The notes under the pieces were generated by a model. The model made no database searches and was not told the DNA's origin. It saw nothing but the letters and a program-made list of their open reading frames with translations. From an uncultured bacterium (GTDB lineage: Bacteria; Bacillota; Bacilli; Lactobacillales; Lactobacillaceae), in the NCBI GenBank assembly GCA_905214235.1, contig CAJMLF010000007.1:9882-73881 (forward strand): a DNA stretch of 64,000 nucleotides, written 5' to 3'. Within the stretch, counting starts at the first letter, position 1. Every line of letters starts with the position of its first letter. Of this stretch, positions 39,959-48,855 are shown in pieces. The translations under genes and the position numbers were made by a program.

Positions 39959-40543
39959 ATGAGTGCAATTTTTCTCCAGCCCACACACATGCATGACCTT
40001 CCCGCAATTGAGGACGTGATTGCCGGGGCCCGGCAGGCGTTGAAGAATTCTGGAAATCCACAGTGGCAGGATGGGCAGCCAACGACGGCCACCATTATTA
40101 ACGACATCACCCACCACCTTTCCTGGGCCCTCATCGTTGATGGCCAGCTTGCCGGGGTGGCTTCACTGCAGCCGTCACCAGAGGAAAGTTTTGAAAACAT
40201 CAGCCAGGGAGAATGGGCCAACTCGACGGACCCCTACTTGGTAATCCACCGGCTGGCCATCGGCGACCAGTACCGGGGACACCAGCTAAGCAGCTTTTTG
40301 CTGTCTAACCTGGTAACGGTTGGCCAGATAAAAGGAGTCAGCAACTTCCGCCTGGGGACCCACCAGAAAAACGCCGCAATGCAGGCGGCCGCCAAGAAGT
40401 TCGGCTTTAAGTACCGGGGACGGGTTAAGGTCCACGATGGTTGTGACCCGAACCGCTACGCCTTCGAACTCAACTTGGACCCCCATAAGTTCCCCATGAA
40501 GACCGGGGTCAAGAACAACTTCATGGGTCCCCTGGTCAAGTAG
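39959..40543 (+). CDS. GNAT-family N-acetyltransferase
   Basis: A 194-residue acetyltransferase. The acetyl-CoA-binding motif A is seen in VIHRLAIGDQYRGHQLSSFLL and motif B in RLGTHQKNAAMQAAAKKFGF. Target unknown. Starts after AAAGGCGG and is followed 15 bases later by a secreted protein gene. Confidence 0.88.
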   Translation: MSAIFLQPTHMHDLPAIEDVIAGARQALKNSGNPQWQDGQPTTATIINDITHHLSWALIVDGQLAGVASLQPSPEESFENISQGEWANSTDPYLVIHRLAIGDQYRGHQLSSFLLSNLVTVGQIKGVSNFRLGTHQKNAAMQAAAKKFGFKYRGRVKVHDGCDPNRYAFELNLDPHKFPMKTGVKNNFMGPLVK

Positions 40544-40558
40544 AAGGGAGCACGACAA

Positions 40559-41068
40559 ATGCGGTCCTTACGAAATATCATCCTGGCGCTAGCGGCAATG
40601 GTTGTCGGGGCCATCGTCAGCGGCCGGGCTTACGCGGCAACCTTTACCCCGCCAAAGAACCAGGCTTACCAGGTCACCTACATCAATCCCGGGGCCTACC
40701 AGACAAAGCACCAGTTCGCGATCTTCAACGGTCGTGGGCACGTTATCTATGTCCCCGTTGAAGACTTCGCGGCGGGCGGTAAACCCATCGTGGATGACCA
40801 GGCAACGACAGCGGAGCGACAGGCGCCCCGCCTGATCCACCGCTACCTAACCAACCGGCGGGCCCGCAACCAGGCGGCCAGCCAGACCGGCTTTATCGTC
40901 CGGCCTAATCAGCGGGTCCAGATTCAAAGCCCAATTGTTCCCCAGCCGACAACGGGCAAGGTCAAGACGGGACCAGACGGTGGCTTTACCATCACCATGC
41001 CGGCGAAGTGCAAGTACCAAACCGTCCAGTTCAAGCCGGCGCCAAGCAAATACCAGATAAAGAAATAA
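40559..41068 (+). CDS. Secreted protein of unknown function
   Basis: A 169-residue protein with a clear signal peptide (about 1-27, IILALAAMVVGAIVSGRAYA then cleavage before ATF). The mature part is basic with no domain I recognise; YQVTYINPGAYQTKHQFAIFNGRGHVIYVPVEDF suggests a small beta fold. AAGGGAG ribosome site; likely co-transcribed with the acetyltransferase. Confidence 0.8.
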   Translation: MRSLRNIILALAAMVVGAIVSGRAYAATFTPPKNQAYQVTYINPGAYQTKHQFAIFNGRGHVIYVPVEDFAAGGKPIVDDQATTAERQAPRLIHRYLTNRRARNQAASQTGFIVRPNQRVQIQSPIVPQPTTGKVKTGPDGGFTITMPAKCKYQTVQFKPAPSKYQIKK

Positions 41069-41113
41069 CGTGAGCACGCAGCCGTTAAGCAGCTGTCATG
41101 CTCACGTTTTTTA
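41068..41113. terminator. Bidirectional terminator
   Basis: ACGTGAGCA / TGCTCACGT stem with T6 between two convergent genes. Confidence 0.85.
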
Positions 41114-42295
41114 CTTTTCTAACAACCAATCAACAACGTTTTTTTGTTCAATTCCGTTGTCATTGTAATTTCCCGGGTCTTCTGTAAGGAGAACTTTCCG
41201 AAAGTTATCTTTAATTTCTCGCAGTCCCCGGACTTCACGCTGGTATGTTTTTTCGTTTTTCACTGATAAAGAAACCTGATAGTAGGTTTTTACACCATTT
41301 TTAACTGCTATAAAGTCAATCTCCCGGTTACCAAGGTTACCAACATAAATCTCATTTCCCCGTCGCTTCAACTCCATGTAGACAACTGCCTCTAACCGGC
41401 TGCCGAAGTTGGGGCGCTTAGTCCCGATTAGTGCTTGACGCAGAGCCGGATCAACCGGGTAATATTTTGAGTTGACTGTTAGATACTTTTTCCCGCTAAT
41501 GTCGTAACGATTACAGCGGTAAAACAGGTAAGCATCAATAAAGCCATCCAAGTAGGAAGAAACAGTTGCAGCAGATGTTTTCATTCCGTGGTGGGTCAAC
41601 ACATCAGCAATCTTTTTTGGGGTTACTAAGTTACCTGTCGTATCGGTTAAGAACTGGGCTAGCTCCCGTACGAGCGTCGCGTTAGTCAGCTTCTTCCGTG
41701 TCAAAACATCCTTAATCAAAACGGTGTTGACGATCCCATCAACGTACTCATGGTACGTTTCGGTGTTACCTAATGAAACAGCAAAGGGAAAACCGCCATA
41801 GTCCAAGTAGCTTTCAAAGGCCAGATCTTTGCCCTGGTTAGTAGTAGGATAAAATTCTTTAAATGACAACGGAAAAACATGCAACTCAATGTAGCGACCA
41901 GAAAGTAAGGTTGCAAGCTCACCGGAAAGCATAAAGGCGTTGGATCCAGTAACATACAGGTCAACATTTCTTTTGATAAAAAGGCTATCTAAAACCTTTT
42001 CGAAGTGCGGAACATTTTGAATTTCATCGAGAAATATATAGTTCATCTTATCAGGGAGAAGGTGTGACTGAAGATAATCATAGAGCTTATGGTAATCTAA
42101 CAAATTCGAGATTCCTAAATCTTCAAAATTAAGATTCTGAATTTGCTCGTCCACAACTCCCTCATTCTTTAAACGATCTTGGTACAGCTGGAGAATTGTT
42201 GACTTACCTGAACGCCGAACTCCAGTAAGGGCCTTAATAATCTGCTTATTACGGACATCATCAAGCTTATCTAAGTATGAATCACGCGAAATCAT
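41111..42295 (-). CDS. AAA_14/DUF4143 ATPase
   Basis: A 394-residue ATPase with Walker A GVRRSGKST (about residues 26-34), Walker B YIFLDEIQNV, an arginine/sensor region GSNAFMLSGELATLLSGRYIELHVFPLSFKEF, then a C-terminal DUF4143 nuclease-like domain (GSRLEAVVYMELKRRGNEIYVGNLGNREIDFIAVKNG, which has E and DFI-xK restriction-fold-like residues). Widespread, often accessory, function unknown. Base composition is AT-richer than the flanking genes. A striking 40-bp-period repeat array precedes it. Confidence 0.9.
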   Translation of the reverse strand: MISRDSYLDKLDDVRNKQIIKALTGVRRSGKSTILQLYQDRLKNEGVVDEQIQNLNFEDLGISNLLDYHKLYDYLQSHLLPDKMNYIFLDEIQNVPHFEKVLDSLFIKRNVDLYVTGSNAFMLSGELATLLSGRYIELHVFPLSFKEFYPTTNQGKDLAFESYLDYGGFPFAVSLGNTETYHEYVDGIVNTVLIKDVLTRKKLTNATLVRELAQFLTDTTGNLVTPKKIADVLTHHGMKTSAATVSSYLDGFIDAYLFYRCNRYDISGKKYLTVNSKYYPVDPALRQALIGTKRPNFGSRLEAVVYMELKRRGNEIYVGNLGNREIDFIAVKNGVKTYYQVSLSVKNEKTYQREVRGLREIKDNFRKVLLTEDPGNYNDNGIEQKNVVDWLLEK

Positions 42296-42309
42296 CGTTC
42301 GGCCTCCCT

Positions 42310-42448
42310 GAAATCAATTTCATTCTTACTACTTATTATACATTTAAATAAAATGGATTTCATTTTTACCCTAAAAGTGCCGAAAGAATAAAATTTATTT
42401 CATTCTTATCGTAAAATCGTTAAAGAAATGAAATCTATTTCATTCTCA
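42310..42448. repeat. Four 19-bp repeats at an exact 40-bp period
   Basis: The motif GAAATCAATTTCATTCTTA and three variants begin at 42310, 42350, 42390 and 42430. Each contains a short palindrome (AAATnnATTT) followed by CATTCT/CATTTT. The array begins 14 bases upstream of the ATPase start codon and likely overlaps its promoter; it looks like a set of operators on one helix face. Confidence 0.85.
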
Positions 42449-42499
42449 TTAAAAAAGGGGGGCATAAGTCCCCTATATAGTTAAAAATGCTACAGCGCA

Positions 42500-42562
42500 G
42501 TACACAAAGGGGCTCTAGCGTTCGGTAAATCCGAACGCTAGAGTCCTCTTTGTGCTTTCTAA
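42500..42562. repeat. Long perfect hairpin
   Basis: GCTCTAGCGTTCGG / CCGAACGCTAGAGT with a TAAAT loop and an outer CACAAAGGGG / CCTCTTTGTG pairing. The rest of the gap to 42646 (GACGGGGGTTCCC, GCTTGCTTCGCTTCG) shows no gene; it may include the end of the D-LDH transcript. The stem could be a terminator or a small mobile palindrome. Confidence 0.6.
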
Positions 42563-42646
42563 AGACTAGCTTCGCGTCGACGGGGGTTCCCTACAGGCTT
42601 GCTTCGCTTCGAAAGACGAACTAGCAAGCTAGTTCCACTCCCTTTC

Positions 42647-43666
<1,020 letters not shown>

Positions 43667-43828
43667 CTATAAAATAAGTGAGTTTAGCCTTTTACCTTAA
43701 TAATTCTTTATCATTATCCGGAAATTGCTTCGTAAAATCAAGGGGCAGTGACTTTTTAACCCCCTTTCCACTTAATTTTATTAAGTCCGAGGCTGGTGCC
43801 GGATTCCATTGATTGATATAATTAAAAA

Positions 43829-43842
43829 TGAAAGCGTTCACA
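43829..43842 (+). promoter_or_regulatory. cre site (CcpA) with -10 box
   Basis: TGAAAGCGTTCACA matches the cre consensus TGWAANCGNTNWCA at all positions. A TATAAT (43817-43822) lies just upstream, so the site covers the start of transcription of the next gene. Confidence 0.75.
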
Positions 43843-43862
43843 TTCATGAGGAGGAATTTTAA

Positions 43863-44858
43863 ATGACAAAGATCAAGATGTTTGGCGCCCGCGCCGAGGA
43901 GCAACCAATCGCCCAACAGTGGGCCCGTACCCACCACGTCACGGTTGATATGACGGACGAAATCATCGATGAGCAGACCGTCGACGGAATCAAGGGCTAC
44001 GACGGGGTCACAACCTTGCAAGTCGCGGACCTACCCGAAGACGCCTACGCAAAGTTAAAGTCATTTGGCATCAAACAAATTGCCCAACGGAGTGCCGGCT
44101 TTGATATGTACGACCTGGCAAAGGCCAAGAAGAATGGGATTATCATCACTAACATCCCCAGTTACTCACCAGAGTCAATCGCCGAGTATGCAGTGACGAC
44201 CGCCTTGGACCTGGTCCGGCGGGTACCGCGAATCCAGCAACGGGTCAAGGAACACAACTTCACCTGGCAGCCGCCAATTCAGGGCCGGGTTGTCGGTAAC
44301 ATGACCGTGACAGTTATTGGGACTGGTCATATTGGGGCCCTGACCGCCAAGCTCTTCCACGGCTTTGGCGCTAAGGTCGTTGGCTACGACCTCTACCCAA
44401 ACGACCAGCTCCGTTCCTTCATTGACTACCAGGATTCCGTCACCGCCGCGGTTAAGGACGCCGATATTGTCACCATCCACATGCCCGCCACCGCTGAGAA
44501 CCACCACATGTTCAACTACGACCTGTTCAAGCAGTTCAAACCGGGCGCCATCCTGATTAACATGGCCCGCGGCGCCCTGGTTGACACAGCCGACCTCTTG
44601 CGGGCACTAGACGAGGGACTGCTGGACTCGGCTGGATTGGACGTCTACGAAAAAGAAGGCCCCTACGTTCCTAAGGACATGCGGGAAAAGCAGATTGACG
44701 ACGAACTGTTCCAAAAGGTTCTCGATAACGATAAGATCGTCTACTCACCCCACATCGCCTACTATACTGATGAAGCCGTTAAGAACCTCGTTGAGGGCGG
44801 CCTAGACGCTACGATGGAAGTCCTCGAAACCGGTGATAGCAAGTTTCGGGTTGACTAG
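43863..44858 (+). CDS. D-2-hydroxyacid dehydrogenase, D-LDH-like
   Basis: A 331-residue NAD-dependent dehydrogenase, more distant from the two D-LDHs in the window. NAD motif VIGTGHIG; catalytic residues in NMARGALVDTADLL (Arg), DVYEKEGPY (Glu) and YSPHIAYYTDEAV (His). The Tyr-Glu-Lys-Glu-Gly stretch differs from classic D-LDH, so the substrate may be another 2-keto acid. No N-terminal extension. Start follows GAGGAGG; a cre site lies 20 bases before. pduV follows 59 bases downstream in the same direction. Confidence 0.9.
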   Translation: MTKIKMFGARAEEQPIAQQWARTHHVTVDMTDEIIDEQTVDGIKGYDGVTTLQVADLPEDAYAKLKSFGIKQIAQRSAGFDMYDLAKAKKNGIIITNIPSYSPESIAEYAVTTALDLVRRVPRIQQRVKEHNFTWQPPIQGRVVGNMTVTVIGTGHIGALTAKLFHGFGAKVVGYDLYPNDQLRSFIDYQDSVTAAVKDADIVTIHMPATAENHHMFNYDLFKQFKPGAILINMARGALVDTADLLRALDEGLLDSAGLDVYEKEGPYVPKDMREKQIDDELFQKVLDNDKIVYSPHIAYYTDEAVKNLVEGGLDATMEVLETGDSKFRVD

Positions 44859-44860
44859 GG

Positions 44861-44874
44861 TGAAAGCGCTGTTA
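44861..44874 (+). promoter_or_regulatory. cre-like site upstream of pduV
   Basis: TGAAAGCGCTGTTA matches the cre consensus at 13 of 14 positions; a TATGAT -10-like element follows near 44892. Confidence 0.55.
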
Positions 44875-44917
44875 TTTGTGTTAATTAATAGTATGATGAG
44901 GGTGTGAGGTGATACTA

Positions 44918-45349
44918 ATGAAACGTGCAATGTTGATTGGCCCCATCGGTTGTGGTAAGACCACGCTAATGCAACGGCTCAAGAACCAGCAGATCAAGTA
45001 CGACAAGACCCAGACCCTAGAGTTCTCGGCTAATTTTATCGATACTCCCGGTGAGTACATGGAGCACCACAATATGATGCGCTACCTGCGGACAACGTCA
45101 ACTGACGCCGACATTGTGTTCCTCTTGCAGAGTGCGACTGACCGCCGCCTCATCTACCCGGCCGGCTTCTGTTCTGCCTTTCCTAAGCCAACTTTAGGTC
45201 TGGTGACCAAGATAGATAAGGCCACGGCTGATGATATTGAGTACTCCCGCAAATTACTGCTCACCGCGGGCGTCAAGAAAGTCATCCCCATCTCATCAAT
45301 GACGGGGCAAAACATTGACCAAGTACGAGAAGCACTAAAGAACGACTAG
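44918..45349 (+). CDS. pduV: PduV/EutP-family GTPase, microcompartment-associated
   Basis: A 143-residue P-loop GTPase-like protein. G1 GPIGCGKTT (about residues 7-15), G3 DTPGEY, G4 TKID and a C-terminal ISSMTGQNIDQVREAL are the EutP/PduV signature. In Salmonella PduV links the compartment to filaments. In L. reuteri-type loci pduV follows pduU; here it is 3 kb away on the opposite strand, separated by five unrelated genes. ATG 44918 is preceded by GAGGTG. Confidence 0.92.
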   Translation: MKRAMLIGPIGCGKTTLMQRLKNQQIKYDKTQTLEFSANFIDTPGEYMEHHNMMRYLRTTSTDADIVFLLQSATDRRLIYPAGFCSAFPKPTLGLVTKIDKATADDIEYSRKLLLTAGVKKVIPISSMTGQNIDQVREALKND

Positions 45350-45396
45350 TGGATGTCGGAAAAGGTCGCCCGTCCTTACACAAGTAGGAAATAATA

Positions 45397-45433
45397 AAGA
45401 CCGGTGAAGGCGGTTGTCCTTCATCGGTCTTTT
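45397..45433 (+). terminator. Terminator of pduV
   Basis: AAGACCGGTGAAGG / CCTTCATCGGTCTT hairpin followed by TTT. Confidence 0.88.
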
Positions 45434-45586
45434 AGTTCTCCGAATATTATACAGTAATCGCGGAAAAAAAGCGTGCTCCTAGTGTCTAGCGCCGCGAAGC
45501 AAGTCCATTGATTACGGCGCTGGCTCATTCAGTGGCAGCGAATGCCCTATACTAGCCAAAGACGCACTCTGATGCTTTTCCCAGCT
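45434..45586. repeat. Intergenic palindromic repeat, third cassette type
   Basis: Same frame as 29.1 kb (AGTTCTCCGAATATTA, GCGTGCTCCTAGTGTCTAG, CTATACTAGCC, CACTCTGATGC) but a different centre (GCGCCGCGAAGC...GCGCTGGCTCATTCAGTGGCAGCG region). Between convergent pduV and the antitoxin gene. Confidence 0.78.
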
Positions 45587-45601
45587 TCATTTGAATCTTA
45601 A

Positions 45602-45880
45602 CTAAATCGTAGTAGCCATTGGTTTAAAAGAAACCGTGGCAACCAGCCCAAGTCCCTTAGCGTATCGCGTTAAAGTACTAAAACTAGGGATTGAGGACAT
45701 GTTTTCAATTTTCGCTAGTTGTGGTTGGCTCATTCCAATACGGTTGGCAAGCTCAACCTGCGAGATTCCTTTCTTGACCCTTTGAGCGTGCAAGTAAGCA
45801 AGACTCTCAATAGCAGTCATTTCATCCGACTTAATTGAAGTAAGATTACTCTTCATATCGTTCCACGTTGCCATCATCAT
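45602..45880 (-). CDS. XRE-family antitoxin (HigA type)
   Basis: A 92-residue helix-turn-helix protein (VKKGISQVELANRIGMSQPQLAKIENMSS is the HTH, about residues 40-68), expected to neutralise the upstream-encoded toxin and repress the operon. Its ATG at 45880 overlaps the toxin stop (ATGA); two more ATG codons follow at once, so the exact start is open. Confidence 0.88.
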   Translation of the reverse strand: MMMATWNDMKSNLTSIKSDEMTAIESLAYLHAQRVKKGISQVELANRIGMSQPQLAKIENMSSIPSFSTLTRYAKGLGLVATVSFKPMATTI

Positions 45881-46242
45881 TTCCCCTTTCTTTCCAACCA
45901 ATCATCTAACCGATCTAATGCTTCTTCAATTTCACGTGGGTCTGTTTTATTCTGCTTCTTCTTATAGTGACTAAGAATCACAAATCGATTTTGATTCCAA
46001 CTTGCGTAGAAGAACCTTTCTGGCATGGGTCTTAGTTCCATCAATGGATGACGATATCCCTTCAGGAATTTAGCTTGGGGTTCATGCATTTGATTCCCCA
46101 ACTGGGATAACAGCTCTAGTTGGTACACCAACTTTGTCAAAACCTGATGATCTTGTTTTTGGTTACTTTTGTCAAGGTGCTCTATATACTCTCCAACATC
46201 TGAGTAACCGGTTTTATCTTCATAAAAGTCAATTTGATACAT
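45877..46242 (-). CDS. RelE/HigB-family toxin
   Basis: A 121-residue phage-derived Gp49/HigB-like mRNA interferase. Family features: LKGYRHPLMELRPMPERFFYASWNQNRFVILSHYKKKQNKTDPREIEEALDRLDDWL, with the basic HxxKKxxKT tail thought to hold catalytic residues. Toxin-first order with an XRE antitoxin is the HigBA arrangement. Confidence 0.88.
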   Translation of the reverse strand: MYQIDFYEDKTGYSDVGEYIEHLDKSNQKQDHQVLTKLVYQLELLSQLGNQMHEPQAKFLKGYRHPLMELRPMPERFFYASWNQNRFVILSHYKKKQNKTDPREIEEALDRLDDWLERKGK

Positions 46243-46256
46243 AAATATAATCCTTG

Positions 46257-46307
46257 AATTATAATCTATTTGCTATACTTTTATCATATAGCAAATAGAT
46301 TATAATT
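46257..46307. promoter_or_regulatory. Perfect 21-bp inverted repeat over the toxin-antitoxin promoter
   Basis: Arms 46257-46277 and 46287-46307 are exact reverse complements, separated by 9 bases. On the minus strand TTGTAA - 17 bases - TATGAT forms a promoter within it. Likely operator of the antitoxin or toxin-antitoxin complex. Confidence 0.85.
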
Positions 46308-46383
46308 ACAATCAAAATCACCTTACACAGTCACTTACTGGCGCTAATTACTCTTTTCATCCTACCAATCGACAAAGAACCTA

Positions 46384-46418
46384 AGAAAAAGGCCCACGTC
46401 CGAAGACATGAGCTCACT
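46384..46418 (-). terminator. Terminator of the FMN reductase gene
   Basis: GAGCTCATGTC-TTCG-GACGTGGGCC stem followed by TTTTT on the minus strand. Confidence 0.85.
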
Positions 46419-46425
46419 CAACACC

Positions 46426-46962
46426 CTACTTGGCATCTAGTCCCTTAATGAAGTCATTCAGGGCGTTATCTAATTCCGTCATTACATCGTGGTTAATCAA
46501 CCGGTCGTTGGCGTCAAAGTCCTGTTGAACATTGCTAATCGTAATGAACGCGTTCATCACGTCCATCCCCATGTAGCGCAGCATCTGCTGGATATGGGCA
46601 TTGGCGTTCGCCCCACCACGGCTCCCCGACGAGTCCGTCACCAGCAAGACCGGCTTGTGATAAATGTGGGGACGCGGTGAAGGTACCGAGACAACGTCAA
46701 TCGCATTCTTTAACCCACCCGGGATTGAGAAATTGTATTCCTGGGTGACGATAAGGAGCGCATCCATCTTATCGATTACCTTCCGGAAAACCTGCCACTC
46801 TAACGGCGGCTTCTTTTCTAGGTCCGGGTTATACAGCGGCAAAATGTCATAATTGACCTGGACGAATTTGACCGCCGGTGACCGCGTCATTAAATGATTA
46901 GCAATTTTTTGACTATAAGAATGTTTACTAAGGCTCCCGACCAGGACGCCAATATTTACCAT
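46426..46962 (-). CDS. NADPH-dependent FMN reductase
   Basis: A 178-residue flavodoxin-like reductase (MVNIGVLVGSLSKHSYSQKIANHL; VTQEYNFSIPGGLKNAIDVVS; VLLVTDSSGSRGGANAN). Only distantly similar to the two reductases at 6-7.6 kb. Probably co-transcribed with the CadD gene 16 bases upstream. Electron acceptor unknown. Confidence 0.9.
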   Translation of the reverse strand: MVNIGVLVGSLSKHSYSQKIANHLMTRSPAVKFVQVNYDILPLYNPDLEKKPPLEWQVFRKVIDKMDALLIVTQEYNFSIPGGLKNAIDVVSVPSPRPHIYHKPVLLVTDSSGSRGGANANAHIQQMLRYMGMDVMNAFITISNVQQDFDANDRLINHDVMTELDNALNDFIKGLDAK

Positions 46963-46978
46963 CCTATCACTTCCTTAC

Positions 46979-47545
46979 TCACAGTAGAGCGGCAATGTGC
47001 TCCAGCACCCGGCTATTAAAAATAATATAGAGGCCGGCGCAAAAATATATAATTCTTGTACAATAACTGCCGTACTTTTCCAAAACAAACGTCAATGGTC
47101 GCAAGTTTGATATCAACTTTATCAGGTAAATGGCAATGACCGAGCTCACCAAAAATACGGCCGTAATGAGCAGAATTGCTGACATATGCAAAGGCCCCGC
47201 CCATGGAATATAGATTGCCAGGTTATCGCCACCGAGGCTCAGGCAAAGGAAAAATATTTTAAAGATACCGTTCTTGGCCTCCTGAACCTCCTGATCGTCC
47301 GAACGAAAGGCGAGGTATAAGAGGACAAAGCCCATCAGGCCCGTAATCCAGTCGGGGAAGATGGTCGTGATGGTCTTGCCGAGCACCACCCCAATTATCC
47401 ATAGAACCGTTTCCGCCAAGATAAAGCCAACCATTGGCGTGAGGATGCGGTAACGACGAATGACAAACAGCAAGGCGATGAAGGTATCAATATTAATGCC
47501 CACATAGACCATAATGATTGCTAACATGCTCATTAACCGCACCAT
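46979..47545 (-). CDS. cadD: CadD-family cadmium resistance transporter
   Basis: A 188-residue membrane protein with five or six helices, of the LysE-like CadD family (ININDT-like GINIDTFIALLFVIRRYR near the N-terminus; LSLGGDNLAIYIPWAG in the middle). Members are linked to cadmium or quaternary ammonium tolerance in Gram-positives; the specific substrate here is inferred from family only. Confidence 0.85.
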   Translation of the reverse strand: MVRLMSMLAIIMVYVGINIDTFIALLFVIRRYRILTPMVGFILAETVLWIIGVVLGKTITTIFPDWITGLMGFVLLYLAFRSDDQEVQEAKNGIFKIFFLCLSLGGDNLAIYIPWAGPLHMSAILLITAVFLVSSVIAIYLIKLISNLRPLTFVLEKYGSYCTRIIYFCAGLYIIFNSRVLEHIAALL

Positions 47546-47563
47546 CCCCTGTCCTGAGAAATA

Positions 47564-48346
47564 TTAATCACTTAAGCAATTGCTGCGTAAAGCTTTAACC
47601 AGCCCGTCGTTTACGTTTAGCTGCTTTTTAGCGTACGAATCAAAGTCACCGTATAAGTACTTAATTGCCGCCATAGCGAAGTCATAATAAAGTGGGCGAA
47701 CCGTTGAAATGTCGAAAATTGATTTTAGGTATTCGGGAGCAACACTAACCTGGCGGGCCTCACTCATTCGCTGGTTAACCCGCACGGCCGACAATTCATT
47801 TGTCAGTAAGTAATCCTGGCGAATTACCCTTGGCGTGACCCCCAGAAGGTGGAGGACGATCATTGCCGCAATTCCGGTACGGTCCTTACCCGTGGAGCAG
47901 TGAAACAGGATACCGCCATTAGGCAGGGCGGTGGCTAGGGCCGTTAGGAAGCGGTGGTAGGACTGCTGGGCTTCCGGTGAGGCCACCAGTCGGAGGTAAA
48001 GGCGGAGCATGTGTTCAAAGCCGGCCTGGGGATTGTTCACGGGGCCTTTGAAGACCCGTTTTCGCACGACCGCATCCCCCATTCTTTCCTGGAGGATGGG
48101 TACCCGGATGGCCTTCATCGTGGGTAGGAGGCGGTCCGGATACTGGTGAACTTCCGCGGTTGTCCGCAGGTCAATAATTGTCCGCACACCGTAATCATAA
48201 AGGGCTTGCTGGTCCTTATAAGTAAGGTCCGACAGGTAACCGCTCCGGATAAGTTGATGTTTCTTTACCATTGCCCCGTCGAAAGTTGGGTAGCCACCAA
48301 GGTCCCGAATGTTGACGCCGTTAGCAATGTTAAGTTCTTTACTCAT
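47564..48346 (-). CDS. Tyrosine-protein phosphatase
   Basis: A 260-residue DSP-like phosphatase with P-loop HCSTGKDRTG (Cys-x5-Arg, about residues 150-159) and the N-terminal NIRDLGGYPT motif of the Firmicute/PTP-Lmo family. ATG 48346 has AGGGAT upstream; the longer in-frame start at 48415 runs through the terminator hairpin and is not used. Substrate unknown. Confidence 0.9.
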   Translation of the reverse strand: MSKELNIANGVNIRDLGGYPTFDGAMVKKHQLIRSGYLSDLTYKDQQALYDYGVRTIIDLRTTAEVHQYPDRLLPTMKAIRVPILQERMGDAVVRKRVFKGPVNNPQAGFEHMLRLYLRLVASPEAQQSYHRFLTALATALPNGGILFHCSTGKDRTGIAAMIVLHLLGVTPRVIRQDYLLTNELSAVRVNQRMSEARQVSVAPEYLKSIFDISTVRPLYYDFAMAAIKYLYGDFDSYAKKQLNVNDGLVKALRSNCLSD

Positions 48347-48370
48347 AATTATCCCTAATTTCTGTGAAAA

Positions 48371-48405
48371 ATAAGGCTGGAAAACCGTAATTCTCCAGCC
48401 CCATT
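48371..48405 (-). terminator. Terminator at the end of the pdu operon
   Basis: GGGGCTGGA / TCCAGCCT hairpin followed by TATTTTTC on the minus strand, between pduU and the phosphatase gene. Confidence 0.8.
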
Positions 48406-48482
48406 TTAGTTTCAATCACTTTTTCGGTAACACAATTAAGGTACCCTAAGATTAGTAGGAGGCTTCGCACATGATCGAAACA

Positions 48483-48827
48483 CTACGTCCTTGTTATTTC
48501 AGGAATGTCGAATCCCAGTAAGTCATGCAACTTAGTGATGACATTCTTTAGAGCTGATTCGACTTCTGCAACCTCTCCAACGATTACTACTGAGCCGCTG
48601 AACCGATCTATAAACCCAAGCGTAACGCTGCTCGACTTCGTAGCAATATCGCCAGCAATGATTGACGCCTCGCTTGGCGTAATGGTCAAAATCCCTAACG
48701 CATTCTTTGGCGTTTGGATTCCCAGCTTCTCATAAATGTCGGGAGTAGGATTGGCGACAATATGTGCCAACGTTACCTGTTTACCAGGAACATATTCCTG
48801 GATTGTACGCTCAATATTACGACTCAT
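48483..48827 (-). CDS. pduU: Microcompartment shell protein PduU
   Basis: A 114-residue circularly permuted BMC protein of the PduU/EutS type. The N-terminal [19 protein letters not shown] forms the small beta-barrel that caps the hexamer pore; the rest is the permuted BMC fold ([38 protein letters not shown]). Last gene of the minus-strand operon; pduV, its usual follower, has moved to 44.9 kb. Confidence 0.95.
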   Translation of the reverse strand: MSRNIERTIQEYVPGKQVTLAHIVANPTPDIYEKLGIQTPKNALGILTITPSEASIIAGDIATKSSSVTLGFIDRFSGSVVIVGEVAEVESALKNVITKLHDLLGFDIPEITRT

Positions 48828-48855
48828 GAATATCCATCCCCATTACAGTACAGTA

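Noticed and set aside
42310..42448. Short CRISPR array
   Set aside because: Repeats are only 19 bp, imperfect and AT-rich, there are just four, and no cas gene is near. The pattern fits operators better.
43863..44858. Second tagged dehydrogenase
   Set aside because: The protein starts directly at the catalytic domain; no helix plus linker precedes it.
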